Assembly: GCA_903970625.1 (NCBI GenBank)
Contig: CAJCJG010000130.1
Coordinates: forward strand, 1 to 33,073
Reading direction: 5' to 3'
Length of the DNA stretch: 33,073 nucleotides
Origin: Solirubrobacterales bacterium 70-9
Lineage (GTDB): Bacteria > Pseudomonadota > Alphaproteobacteria > Acetobacterales > Acetobacteraceae
Each line of letters begins with the position of its first letter. Positions within the stretch are counted from its first letter, which is position 1. A program made the position numbers and the translations under genes. Of this stretch, positions 1-8,534 are shown piece after piece. The notes beneath the pieces are model-generated. The model saw only the letters and a list, made by a program, of their open reading frames with translations, was not told where the DNA came from and searched no databases.

Positions 1-431
1 CTGTTGATGCTGATCCAGGCCATTGTCGCCCAGTCCGGAGGCAAACTCCCGGCGCCGCTGGTCGCGATGATCGAGGCCCAACTCCGGCGCATGGCCGAAG
101 ATTTCGCCCGCCTCGCCGCCAGCGTCGAGACAGGCCAGCCGGTCGGGAGCCGCCGCGAGCGCCGGACCGGGCTCTCCCCAAACGTCGCCGAGAAACCCGC
201 TCTCCCCTCGTGGGGTCGGGCTGCGACGCAGGCCGGCGCCTGGGACACGGGTCGCCCCGCCCGGAAACCGGAGCCCCGATCCCCCCTCGCTCAATCCGCG
301 CTGCCGGATGGTCCCCGAGCCACCTACGGCCCAAAAATTCCAGCCCAAAACAAGCCCGCGTCTTGGCACGCCCTAAATGTTGCAGAAACAAAACAATCGG
401 TGCCGCGTTGGCGTCCGCCGAGAATCCGGCT
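1..431 (+). other. Left-edge region, possible 3' part of a hypothetical gene
   Basis: Frame 1 is open from the left edge. Its first 45 codons look protein-like, with an amphipathic stretch containing IEAQLRRMAEDFARLAASVE that could form a helix. After about base 140 the translation becomes Pro/Arg-rich and low in complexity. The frame does not stop until 942, deep inside the confidently assigned ZapE gene, so the true end of any protein here cannot be fixed. I do not recognise a family. The stretch could be the tail of a truncated lineage-specific Pro/Arg-rich protein, or simple intergenic DNA carrying the zapE promoter. No convincing promoter or ribosome binding site was identified. Confidence 0.25.
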
Positions 432-1604
432 ATGTCGCGCCGCAACATGGATGCCGCCCCGCCCGATCTCCCGAACGGTCCACTGCCCGCCTACCGGGCG
501 ATGCTCGCCGACGGCCGCCTCGCGTCCGACCCGGCGCAGCGCATGGCCGCCGAGCGCCTGCAAGACCTCTGGACCAAGCTGCGCGGCTACGACCCGCCGC
601 CGATGCCAGCCCCCACCAATTCGCTGCTCGCCCGTTTCCTGCGCCGCAAACCGGTCGAGGGCGCGGACGAAGCGCGCCCCCACGGCCTGTATCTGGTCGG
701 CGAGGTCGGGCGCGGCAAATCCATGCTCATGGATCTGTTCTTCGCCGCAGCCCAAGTGCGCCGCAAGAAGCGCATTCATTTCCACCGCTTCATGCAGGAT
801 GCGCACGCCGGCTTCCACCGCTGGAAGCGCGAGAACCCGGACGGCGACGACCCGATCCCGCCGCTGGCCGATGCCATCGCCGCCGAGGCCGCCCTGCTGT
901 GCTTCGATGAATTCCAGGTCAACGACATCGCCGACGCGATGATTCTCGGCCGCCTGTTCCAGGCGCTGTTCGAGCGGGGCGTCGTGGTCGTGGCGACCTC
1001 CAACATCGTCCCCGACAATCTGTTCGCCGGCCAGCCCGGCCGCGATGCATTTTTGCCGTTCATCGCGCTCATCAAACAGCGCCTCGACGTGCTGGTGCTG
1101 GAGGGTGTGCGCGACTATCGCCGCCAACGGCTGCGCAGCCTGTCCACCTGGCACGTCCCGGCCGACCGCCGCGCCGAACGCGCGCTGGACGAGGCGTTCG
1201 CGGACCTCATTGGTAACGCGCCCCCGCGCGAGGAGCGCCTCGTCGTCATGGGCCGCAAATTGTCGGTTCCGCTCGCCGCCGAGGGCGTCGCCCGCTTCGA
1301 TTTCTCCGCCCTGTGCGGCACCCCGCTCGGCGCCGGCGACTATCTGGCCCTCGCCACGCATTTTCACGCGCTGGTATTGGACGCGATCCCCCGCCTCAGC
1401 CCGGCCAACTACGACGAAGCCCGCCGCTTCATCACCCTGATCGACGCCCTGTACGACCACCGCGTCAAACTCGTCGCCTCCGCCGCCGCGATGCCGGACC
1501 AGCTCTACGAACGCGGCGAGGGCGCCAAAGCCTTCGAACGCACCGCGTCGCGGCTGGAGGAAATGCAAAGCCAGGAGTACCTGGAGTTGCCGCATCTGAC
1601 GTAG
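432..1604 (+). CDS. zapE: Cell division protein ZapE / AFG1-family ATPase
   Basis: A 390-residue AFG1/ZapE P-loop ATPase. Family members are cytoplasmic AAA-like ATPases; E. coli ZapE acts at the Z-ring late in division, and mitochondrial AFG1 acts in protein quality control. The protein opens with the typical Pro-rich PLPAYRAMLADGRL stretch. Walker A, GEVGRGKSM, is at about residues 90-98, followed by a DLFF helix. Walker B, LLCFDEFQVNDIADAMI, lies near residues 155-171, then the VATSN sensor stretch and NYDEARRFITLIDALYD near the C-terminus. ATG at 432 was chosen because the family homology begins within about 15 residues of it; the frame is open further upstream but that part is low complexity. 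ATG 447 is an alternative. The next gene begins 64 bases downstream on the same strand and is functionally unrelated. Confidence 0.93.
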   Translation: MSRRNMDAAPPDLPNGPLPAYRAMLADGRLASDPAQRMAAERLQDLWTKLRGYDPPPMPAPTNSLLARFLRRKPVEGADEARPHGLYLVGEVGRGKSMLMDLFFAAAQVRRKKRIHFHRFMQDAHAGFHRWKRENPDGDDPIPPLADAIAAEAALLCFDEFQVNDIADAMILGRLFQALFERGVVVVATSNIVPDNLFAGQPGRDAFLPFIALIKQRLDVLVLEGVRDYRRQRLRSLSTWHVPADRRAERALDEAFADLIGNAPPREERLVVMGRKLSVPLAAEGVARFDFSALCGTPLGAGDYLALATHFHALVLDAIPRLSPANYDEARRFITLIDALYDHRVKLVASAAAMPDQLYERGEGAKAFERTASRLEEMQSQEYLELPHLT

Positions 1605-1668
1605 CGCGCCGACCGGTTGAACGCGCGACCCGCAGGTGCATAATCGAAAAAACGAGGGAGGGAGCGCG

Positions 1669-3369
1669 ATGACGAACATGTCGTCGATGGCAAAATACGG
1701 GCTTGTCCTGGCGGTGGCCCTGGTCGCCGCGCTTGGTAGCGCACGGGCCGCCCCGGCATTGTCGTGCGCCGACATGGCCAACCAAACCGTTCCCGCGTCC
1801 GCCATCGGCCTGCCGACAACCGGCGCCGCCGTGACGGCCGCCATCGACCTGCCTGCGGGCGGGGACGCCCCGCACATTTTCGGCGCATATTGCCGGCTCG
1901 ACATCGGCATCGCGCCGGTCGATCCGGCCGCCCCCAAGATTCTGATGCGATTGGCCCTCCCCGAAGCCTGGAACAAGCGCGCCATGATGTTCGGGGGTGG
2001 CGGCTACAACGGCTCCATCCCGAGGCTCACCGACAACGTGCCTGCCGGCCCTGCGGACAAACTCACGCCCCTCGGGCGCGGCTACGCCGTGTTCGCCAGC
2101 GATTCCGGCCACGAGGGAAGCGACGCCGACAACGCCGGGGCCTTCGCGCTGAATGCCGAGGCGCTGGCAAACTACGGGCACGACGCGCTCAAAAAGACGC
2201 GGGACACCGCGCTCTACCTCATCGGCAAGCGCTACGGCGAGGCCCCGGCGAAGATCTACTTTGCCGGGGGATCGACCGGCGGGCGCGAAGCCCTCGCCGT
2301 GGCGCAGCAATGGCCGAACGACTTCGATGGCGTGATTGCGCTCTATCCGGCGTTCAATGCCGCCAGCCTGAATCTCCAATTCGGCCGCATCACCCGCGCG
2401 CTGGCGCTGCCAGGCGCCTATCCGAATCTGCGCAAGCGCGCCGCCCTGTACGATGCCGCGATGGAAGCCTGCGACGGGTTGGACGGCGTCAAAGACGGCT
2501 TGATCAGCAATCAGGCCAAATGCAACGAAATCTTCGATCCCTCGACCGCGACCTTGAAGGGCTACCCGTTGCGCTGCCCGGATGGGTCCGACGTGTCCGA
2601 CACCTGCCTGTCGGACGCCCAAATCGCGGCCATGAAAGTGATCAACACGCCGATCATCTTCGATTATCCACTGGCGAGCGGCGAAAACCAGTACCCCGGA
2701 TTCAATACGTGGGGGACCGATTTCGGGCGCCCCGGAACGGGCGTCGTTCAGGTCATTGTCAACCGTCTGGGTTTGAGCACCGTGCAACCCGAATATCCGA
2801 TTGCAGGTTTCGGAACCACGATCGACAGCGTGCCCTATCATTCGGGCTTCTGGGACCAGTGGATCAAATACTTCGTCACCCGCGATCCGACCTACAATTC
2901 CTTTACGGTGGACCCTGAGCATCCCGGCCGGTGGCAGTCCCGCATCAGCGAACTGACACGGCGGCAGGACGTCAACAAGGCGGACCTGTCGGCCTTCGCC
3001 GCCCATGGCGGCAAGATTCTGATGGCGCACGGCACGTCCGATCAGTTGGTCAGCACGCGCGCGACGGAGCAATATTTCAATCGGGTACGCAGCATCATGG
3101 GGCCGGACCGTACCGCCGGGTTCATGCGCTACTATGAAATCCCCGGCTACAATCACGCTCTCAGCACCACCTTCGCCGCGTCGTGGGATTCGCTCACCGC
3201 CCTGGAGGATTGGGTGGAGAAAGATATCCCGCCGCCGCCGCAAATCGTGGCCGACACTGCCGGCGTTCCCGGTCGCCACCGGCCGCTGTGCGAGTATCCG
3301 TCCTGGCCGCAATACAACGGCTCGGGCGATGTGAACGCGGCCTCCAGTTTTGCCTGCGTCTCGGAATGA
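1669..3369 (+). CDS. Secreted tannase/feruloyl esterase family hydrolase, atypical active site
   Basis: A 566-residue alpha/beta hydrolase of the tannase/feruloyl esterase family, whose members cleave aromatic esters (gallates, ferulates, MHET). It begins with a signal peptide: a short basic start, the hydrophobic core YGLVLAVALVAALG, and a likely cut after SARA. ATG 1669 is preceded by the strong purine-rich site GAGGGAGGGA. Predicted triad: Ser202 in FAGGSTGGRE, Asp458 in HGTSDQLV, His496 in PGYNHAL. The CDGLDGVKDGLI stretch matches the calcium-binding lid region, and the C-terminal CEYPSWPQYNGSGD block is characteristic. The family's CS-D-HC motif places cysteines directly before the catalytic Ser and directly after the catalytic His. 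Here these are Gly201 and Ala497. Family membership is sure; the substrate is unknown. Confidence 0.92.
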   Translation: MTNMSSMAKYGLVLAVALVAALGSARAAPALSCADMANQTVPASAIGLPTTGAAVTAAIDLPAGGDAPHIFGAYCRLDIGIAPVDPAAPKILMRLALPEAWNKRAMMFGGGGYNGSIPRLTDNVPAGPADKLTPLGRGYAVFASDSGHEGSDADNAGAFALNAEALANYGHDALKKTRDTALYLIGKRYGEAPAKIYFAGGSTGGREALAVAQQWPNDFDGVIALYPAFNAASLNLQFGRITRALALPGAYPNLRKRAALYDAAMEACDGLDGVKDGLISNQAKCNEIFDPSTATLKGYPLRCPDGSDVSDTCLSDAQIAAMKVINTPIIFDYPLASGENQYPGFNTWGTDFGRPGTGVVQVIVNRLGLSTVQPEYPIAGFGTTIDSVPYHSGFWDQWIKYFVTRDPTYNSFTVDPEHPGRWQSRISELTRRQDVNKADLSAFAAHGGKILMAHGTSDQLVSTRATEQYFNRVRSIMGPDRTAGFMRYYEIPGYNHALSTTFAASWDSLTALEDWVEKDIPPPPQIVADTAGVPGRHRPLCEYPSWPQYNGSGDVNAASSFACVSE

Positions 3370-3400
3370 AGGCCGGTCGCGGCTGTCCCGGACCGCTGGC

Positions 3401-4195
3401 CTAGACCACCCGGTCCACCGGATAAAGCTGTGCCGCCAGCCACGGCGCCAGCCGCGCCTGCACTTCTTTCGCCTGGTCCGTCGTCAGCGCCCGCTTCCAC
3501 CGCCCGACTTCGCCCGTGCGGTTGGCATGGTGGCTGTGCCAGTGCGTCGCCGGGTCCAGCAGGTCGCCGCTCTCGCGATGGATCAGCACGCCGGGCTTCG
3601 TGGCCATCCCGGCAATGTGCCGCTCCACCTCCCGCCGGCGCGTGGCCGCAAAAATCCGCGTCCGGTCGGCCACCGGCAGCGCCACGCCCAGGCGCGCCGC
3701 CAGCCTGTCCAGCGTCGCCGGGTCGTCCACAAACCCCGCCTCGTAGCGCAGCACCAGCGCCCGCGAATCGGCGGCGAACCGGCCGCACTGCTCGGCAGAC
3801 TTCGCCGCCAGATCCAGCGCGCCGGCAAAATCCCGCTTCTGGTACTGCATCACCGACGCCACCACGTCCAACGGGTCGCGGATCGTCACGAACACCACCT
3901 CGGCCGCCGCCGCCAGCGCCGCCTCGGCTGGCGCGTCCGTCTCGTGCGACTTCACCAGCAACAGTCGGCGCGCCTTCGCCAGACTGCCCACGTCGCCCAA
4001 GCTCGCGACGAACCGCCCCTCGCGCGGCACGTCGGGCGCCGTCGCCTCGGCGAGCTTCATCAGCACATTGAACAGCCACGTCGAGCCGCTGGCATACATG
4101 CCCAGGCCCCACACGATGCCCCCGTCCCGCCCCAGCCGCACTGCCAAACCCTCCGAACGCCGCTGCAAATCACCGCATGCCGGCGGGCGAGGCAA
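3401..4195 (-). CDS. Sulfotransferase-like protein
   Basis: A 264-residue protein with the two PAPS-binding signatures of the P-loop sulfotransferase fold. The 5'-phosphosulfate loop-like LGMYASGSTWLFNVLM lies at about residues 31-46. The 3'-phosphate site-like FVTIRDPLDVVASVMQ lies at about residues 102-117, with the Arg/Asp/Pro and the downstream Ser in place. It presumably moves sulfate from PAPS to a hydroxyl on a sugar or small molecule in the cytoplasm; the acceptor is unknown. The gene ends 31 bases from the convergent tannase-like gene and is divergent from the GT61 gene with an 83-base gap, so it may belong with a surface glycan set. ATG 4195 is the chosen start. Residues 1-27 are not conserved-looking, so a later start is possible. 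Confidence 0.82.
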   Translation of the reverse strand: MPRPPACGDLQRRSEGLAVRLGRDGGIVWGLGMYASGSTWLFNVLMKLAEATAPDVPREGRFVASLGDVGSLAKARRLLLVKSHETDAPAEAALAAAAEVVFVTIRDPLDVVASVMQYQKRDFAGALDLAAKSAEQCGRFAADSRALVLRYEAGFVDDPATLDRLAARLGVALPVADRTRIFAATRRREVERHIAGMATKPGVLIHRESGDLLDPATHWHSHHANRTGEVGRWKRALTTDQAKEVQARLAPWLAAQLYPVDRVV

Positions 4196-4278
4196 CCCGC
4201 CCCAACTTGGCGTCGGCAGCTTGGCGTCTGCCCCCCGCCCCGGTAGATACCGTACGCAAGCCGGGATAAATTCGTCGC

Positions 4279-6141
4279 ATGACCGATACGCTGGCCGATA
4301 TCGACACGCTCGCCGATCTGGTAGCTGACCCGCGCCCCCCGGCCCGCCTGCTGACCCGCCTGGAGAGTCTGGATGCCACCGGGGACGAAGCCTCCGCCGC
4401 CCTCGGCGCCAGCCTGTTCGAGAGCCTGCATTACCGCTTGCCCGCCTTCTCCGACGATGTGCTGCCGTCAGTCGCCAGCCGGCTCTACGCCCGCCTCGGC
4501 CGCGCCGACGCGGCCCTGTTGCTGGCGGGGCTGGCCGCGCAACTGCGCCCTCAACACGCGCCGACGCTCGATGCGCTGGAGACGCTGCGCACCGCCTTCC
4601 ACAGCCCGCAGCCAGACCAAGCCGTTGCCGCCAAGGCGGCAGCCCTGGTCCAGCAGCACGACCCCGGCGAGGCCCTGCAACTGGCGCTGGAGGCCATGGA
4701 CACCGAGGCCGGCCAGCTCGCCTCCGCCGCGTTGTTCGAGGCGATCTGGCCCCGCGTGCGGCCGATGTCGCAATACTGGGTCTATCACCGGATGAGCAAC
4801 GTCTATGCCGCCCTCCGCCGCGCCGACGCGTGCGCGCTGCTCGCGGCCCTGGCCATCCAGATCAAGCCGGCCGACCCCGCCTCGGATAGCCCGCACCGCC
4901 ATTTGCTGGACTATTTCCGCGCCGCCCAGCGGTCGCGCGACGCGGCCGAATTGTGCCTGCGCCGCGCGGAATTGTGCCCCTCGCCATCGCTGCTGCACGA
5001 GCCGGAATTATGCCGGTTGCGCGCCGTCGCCGGACCATTGCGCCTCTCGCCGCCCCCGGCCGGCCGCAGCGACCGGCCATTGATGCCGCGCGAGCCGAAA
5101 ATCGTGCGGTCGTGGCGCAGCTACGGCGCCGGCGTGCCGCTGTGCCTGGTCGAGATGCAGCGCGACATGGTCCACGAGCCGATCGCGATGTCGGAACTGC
5201 GCAACGCGGACGTGCTGATCGACAACGGCGCCGTCGCCGTGTTCGGGGCGGACGGCGTGCCCCATGTCGATCTGTCCCTGCGCTGCTTCCCGCCGCTGCT
5301 GCGCCGTGCCCTGGCCGAACAGGCGGATGGCCCGGGCGCCGCCGAGGAATTCGAGGCTGACGAAGCGGTCGTTATCACCGACGAATTTCCCGGCCCCAAT
5401 CTGTGCCATTTCCTGCTCGACCACGCGACCCGATTGGAACTTTACCGCCGCGCCGGCGTGGCCATTGCCGAAACGCTGGTAATCGGGCCGGAACTGCACG
5501 CCGAATATCAAGCGGAGACGGCGGAGCGGATGGGGGTGCGCAGCTATCTTCACGTCAACCGCCGCGCACGTGTTCGCGTCTCCCGACTGTGGGTCAGCTC
5601 AAACTGCCACAACCAGCGCCATCCGGCACATTGGGGCGCGGCCTGGGCGCTCGATGCGGTGCGCGGCAAGTTCGATCTCGCGCCGCGCCACCCCGGCCGC
5701 CGGCTGCTCGTCTCCCGCCGCGATTCGCCCTGGCGGCGCATTCGCAACGAAGCGCAGTTGATGGATCTGCTGGAGCCACTGGGGTTCGAGATCATAGTAC
5801 CAGGCGAACTCACCTTCGCCGAGCAGGTCGCGGCGTTCCGCGACGCGACCCACATCATCGCGCCGCACGGCGCGGGGCTGGCCAATATTCTGTGGTGCGC
5901 GCCGGGCACCAGCGTGCTGGAGGTGTTCCATCCCCACTACGGCACCTGGGCCTATGCCATGCTGAAGGACATTCTGACACTCGACTACGCCGCGCTGGTC
6001 GCGCGCGACGCCGATTCCGAGGCGCCGGACTTCAACGACACGTCGCTGCCGCGCGAACAAATGGTGCAACATGCGGGGCGCGACATGTGGGTCGATCCCA
6101 ACGAACTGGAGCGTTGGCTGGTGGAAAGCGGGGTTTTGTGA
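4279..6141 (+). CDS. GT61 (DUF563) family glycosyltransferase with N-terminal helical repeats
   Basis: A 620-residue protein. The N-terminal half (about residues 1-260) is Ala/Leu-rich and made of helical TPR-like repeats: SRLYARLGRADAALLLAGLA recurs in diverged form as YAALRRADACALLAALAIQ. The C-terminal half is a GT61 domain. Its markers are NLCHFLLDHATRLELYRRAG, the RRLLVSRRDS-PWRRIRNEAQL block, and the hallmark APHGAGLANILWCAPGTSVLEV with its His near residue 530. GT61 enzymes transfer sugars such as xylose or GlcNAc to glycans; bacterial members are usually tied to capsule or lipopolysaccharide. Donor and acceptor cannot be told. The stop overlaps the GTG start of the aconitase-X large subunit (GTGA), implying co-translation. 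An AT-rich TAAATT lies 6 bases before the ATG, with no clear Shine-Dalgarno. Confidence 0.87.
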   Translation: MTDTLADIDTLADLVADPRPPARLLTRLESLDATGDEASAALGASLFESLHYRLPAFSDDVLPSVASRLYARLGRADAALLLAGLAAQLRPQHAPTLDALETLRTAFHSPQPDQAVAAKAAALVQQHDPGEALQLALEAMDTEAGQLASAALFEAIWPRVRPMSQYWVYHRMSNVYAALRRADACALLAALAIQIKPADPASDSPHRHLLDYFRAAQRSRDAAELCLRRAELCPSPSLLHEPELCRLRAVAGPLRLSPPPAGRSDRPLMPREPKIVRSWRSYGAGVPLCLVEMQRDMVHEPIAMSELRNADVLIDNGAVAVFGADGVPHVDLSLRCFPPLLRRALAEQADGPGAAEEFEADEAVVITDEFPGPNLCHFLLDHATRLELYRRAGVAIAETLVIGPELHAEYQAETAERMGVRSYLHVNRRARVRVSRLWVSSNCHNQRHPAHWGAAWALDAVRGKFDLAPRHPGRRLLVSRRDSPWRRIRNEAQLMDLLEPLGFEIIVPGELTFAEQVAAFRDATHIIAPHGAGLANILWCAPGTSVLEVFHPHYGTWAYAMLKDILTLDYAALVARDADSEAPDFNDTSLPREQMVQHAGRDMWVDPNELERWLVESGVL

Positions 6142-7382
6142 TTCTCACCGACGACGAAACCGCCATCGCCGCCGGCGGCCACGGCGAGGGGGCCGCCATC
6201 GCGCTGCGTCTGGTTGCCGAGTCCGGCCGGCTGCTCGGCGCGGACGGGCTGGTGCCGGTCGCCTCCGCCCACATCGACGGCTGCCTGTATCACGGCGATT
6301 CCGGCACCGAATTCGCGGAATTCCTGGTCGCCAAGGGCGCCCGCGTGACGGTGCCGGCCACATTGAACGTGGGCGCCCTCGATCTGCTGCGCCCCGGCAA
6401 CGTCCGCCTCGCGGGCGGCCGGCGGAACATGGCGCTGCGCCTGATGCGCGCCTACGAGGCGCTCGGCTGCCGCAGCACCTGGACCTGCGCGCCTTATCAG
6501 GCCGGCCACCGGCCGGACGCGGGCAGCGACGTGGCCTGGGGCGAATCCAACGCGGTCGCTTTCTGCAACTCCGTCCTCGGCGCCCGCACCAACCGCTACG
6601 GCGATTTTTTGGACATCGCCTGTGCCATCGCCGGCCGCGCGCCGCGCTACGGCCTGCATATCGCAGCCAATCGGCGGGCCACGGTGCGGGTGGATACGTC
6701 CCCCTTGTCCGACGCGTTGAAAGCCCGCGAGGCGTTCTGGCCGGTGCTGGGCGCGTGGCTCGGCCGCACGGTGGGCGAGGACATCGCCGTCATCGACGGA
6801 CTTGCAGCCCATGCCACCGAGGACCGGATGAAGGCGCTGGGCGCCGCCGCCGCCTCCACCGGTGCCGTCGCCCTGTTCCACATTTCTGGGGTCACGCCCG
6901 AAGCGTCCACCGCCGAAGCCATATTGGCGGATCAGTTTGCCACGGTCACATTGACCCCAGCGGACGTGCGCGACTCGCGCGCACTCCTATCCACGGCTTC
7001 GGGCGACGCTGTGGATGCCGTCGCCGTCGGCAGCCCGCATTTCTCGCTCGACGAAATTATTGCGCTCGAAATCCTGCTGGCCGGCCGCCGCGCGCGGGTG
7101 CCGATCTATCTGAACACCAGCCGCCATGTCCTCGGCAAAGTCGAACGCGAAGGCCGGCTCGCGGGCCTGACGGGGTGCGGGGTGGTGCCCATCGTGGACA
7201 CCTGCGTCGTCGCCACCCCGATCATGCCGGCGGCGGGCGGCGTGCTGATGACGAACTCGGGAAAATTCGCGTTCTACGCGCCCGGCAACACCGGCTACGC
7301 GGTCCAGTTCGGCAGCCTCGCCGACTGCGTGGAAAGCGCCATCGCCGGTCGTCTGGTGCGCGACGAGGCCGGCTGGCAATGA
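6138..7382 (+). CDS. Aconitase X catalytic (large) subunit
   Basis: A 414-residue aconitase-X (DUF521) large subunit. AcnX enzymes are Fe-S hydro-lyases; characterised members are archaeal phosphomevalonate dehydratase and bacterial cis-3-hydroxy-L-proline dehydratase. Recognisable blocks are VASAHIDGCLYHG near residues 41-53, TVPATLNVGALDLL near 71-84, ESNAVAFCNSVLGARTNRYG near 136-155, and TGCGVVPIVDTCVVATPIMP near the C-terminus. Several cysteines (C143 and those in the last block) are candidate cluster ligands. The start is GTG 6138 within a GTGA overlap with the GT61 stop. The frame is open far upstream, but only from 6138 does it look like the family. The small subunit follows with an ATGA overlap. 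No proline-degradation or mevalonate gene is adjacent, so the substrate is unassigned. Confidence 0.9.
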   Translation: MILTDDETAIAAGGHGEGAAIALRLVAESGRLLGADGLVPVASAHIDGCLYHGDSGTEFAEFLVAKGARVTVPATLNVGALDLLRPGNVRLAGGRRNMALRLMRAYEALGCRSTWTCAPYQAGHRPDAGSDVAWGESNAVAFCNSVLGARTNRYGDFLDIACAIAGRAPRYGLHIAANRRATVRVDTSPLSDALKAREAFWPVLGAWLGRTVGEDIAVIDGLAAHATEDRMKALGAAAASTGAVALFHISGVTPEASTAEAILADQFATVTLTPADVRDSRALLSTASGDAVDAVAVGSPHFSLDEIIALEILLAGRRARVPIYLNTSRHVLGKVEREGRLAGLTGCGVVPIVDTCVVATPIMPAAGGVLMTNSGKFAFYAPGNTGYAVQFGSLADCVESAIAGRLVRDEAGWQ

Positions 7383-7768
7383 GGCAGGCTCTGTTCCCGG
7401 GCGACGCCGAGGGCGAGGTACTGGTGCTGGCCGCGCCCCTGAGTTTTTGGGGCGGCGTGTCGTGGGAGACCGGTGCCATCACCAACGTCCGCCACCCGCA
7501 AATGGGCCAAGTGGTAACGGGGCGGGTGCTGGTGATACCGGAACCGGTCGGCTCCTCGTCGTCGTCCGCCGTGCTGCTGGAACTGATCCGCTCCGGCCGC
7601 GCCCCCGCCGCCATCGTCCTCGGCCGGCCAGACGCGATTTTGGTCGTCGCCTGCCTGGTCGCCCGCGAGATGGGATGGCCGGCGCCGCCAATCGTGTTGG
7701 CGCCCGATTTTCGGGGCACCGTGTCGGGCCGGGCTAGAATCGTTGGCGGCGTTTTGGACTACGGTTGA
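7379..7768 (+). CDS. Aconitase X swivel-domain (small) subunit
   Basis: A 129-residue DUF126/AcnX small subunit, the swivelling domain that packs on the large subunit to close the active site. Diagnostic stretches are LSFWGGVSWETGAITNVRHP (residues 20-39), VTGRVLVIPEPVGSSSSSAV with its Gly-Ser-rich loop, and LELIRSGRAPAAIVLGRPDAI. The separate-subunit layout corresponds to the two-gene bacterial/archaeal AcnX form rather than the fused one. The ATG at 7379 overlaps the large-subunit stop (ATGA), so the two are almost certainly made together. The last 10 bases overlap the end of the convergent hydroxylase-family gene on the other strand. Confidence 0.9.
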   Translation: MRQALFPGDAEGEVLVLAAPLSFWGGVSWETGAITNVRHPQMGQVVTGRVLVIPEPVGSSSSSAVLLELIRSGRAPAAIVLGRPDAILVVACLVAREMGWPAPPIVLAPDFRGTVSGRARIVGGVLDYG

Positions 7769-8529
7769 AACGGCATCGCCAAAAGACGCCAGAATCCGAG
7801 CGATTTTGCCGAGTCTGGTCCAGGGATTCCAAGGGTTGCCGAAGTCTGCCCGGCGGCCGGCGCAGCCCGATCGGTGCCGAAAACGCGGTCCCACACCGAC
7901 AGGAAAAACCCGAAATTGGAGTCGGTTTCGGCCTGTTCGACGGAGTGATGAATGCGATGCATGTCGGGCGTCACGACGAATTTTCGAACGATCCTGTCGA
8001 ACGACTCGGGAATGCCGATATTGCCGTGCGTGAAAATCGCAGCCCCGTTCAGCGTCGACTCGAACACCAGCACCGTCCACGGATCGACACCGAGCGCCAG
8101 CACCACACCGGCCTTATAGATCAACGAGATGACGATTTCGCCCGGATGGAATCGCAGCCCGCTGGAGGCGTCCAGGTCGGGGTCAGTGTGGTGGACCCGA
8201 TGCAGCCGCCATAGCCACGGCACGGCGTGAAAAACCCGATGTTGTAGATAGAGGGCGCAATCCAGCACCACGAAGCCGACGACGGCCTTTATCGGCCACG
8301 GCCAATGCATCAAAGGCAACAGCCCAAACCGGTGTTCTTTCGCATAGACCGCCGCCGCGATCGCGGCGGCGCCGAACAAAAGCCGTTGGACGACGATATC
8401 GATGGCAATCAGGCCGAAATTGGCAGCCCACCGGCGCCACTTCCGATACCGCAATTGCCGCCGAGGCCACCAAGCTTCCAATAGCGCGACAACGGCAAAC
8501 ACGGACGCGAAAATTCCGAAACGAATCAT
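7759..8529 (-). CDS. Sterol desaturase / fatty acid hydroxylase family membrane protein
   Basis: A 256-residue integral membrane di-iron oxygenase-type protein. The histidine clusters of the family are visible: HRVFH at residues 97-101, HRVHH at 110-114, FHPGE at about 128, THGN in the middle, and HRIHHS further on. These bind two irons for hydroxylation or desaturation of a lipid. Hydrophobic segments occur at about residues 3-20, 38-62 and 80-96, and another lies between the histidine clusters. The start, ATG 8529, lies 5 bases after the stop of the GT2-GtrA gene, so the two form an operon. The 3' end overlaps the convergent AcnX small-subunit gene by 10 bases. The substrate is unknown; a hopanoid, fatty acid or other membrane lipid are options. 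Confidence 0.9.
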   Translation of the reverse strand: MIRFGIFASVFAVVALLEAWWPRRQLRYRKWRRWAANFGLIAIDIVVQRLLFGAAAIAAAVYAKEHRFGLLPLMHWPWPIKAVVGFVVLDCALYLQHRVFHAVPWLWRLHRVHHTDPDLDASSGLRFHPGEIVISLIYKAGVVLALGVDPWTVLVFESTLNGAAIFTHGNIGIPESFDRIVRKFVVTPDMHRIHHSVEQAETDSNFGFFLSVWDRVFGTDRAAPAAGQTSATLGIPGPDSAKSLGFWRLLAMPFQP

Positions 8530-8534
8530 CGCCG

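Noticed and set aside
324-1985. A 553-codon open frame on the minus strand opposite zapE and the start of the tannase-like gene
   Set aside because: Antisense shadow of GC-rich coding DNA: it covers the well-supported ZapE motifs, has low-complexity Ala/Arg/Gly composition and no recognisable domain.
1465-3312. A 615-codon minus-strand open frame under the tannase-like gene
   Set aside because: The same kind of shadow; the plus-strand frame has a signal peptide, catalytic motifs and a good ribosome site.
3370-3400. A hairpin between the convergent tannase-like and sulfotransferase genes as a terminator
   Set aside because: Only short, mismatched pairing (GGCC/GGCC with interruptions) and no T-run.
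5403-6137. Upstream extension of the aconitase-X large-subunit frame
   Set aside because: It lies inside the GT61 domain and reads as Arg/Pro-rich noise; family similarity begins at GTG 6138.
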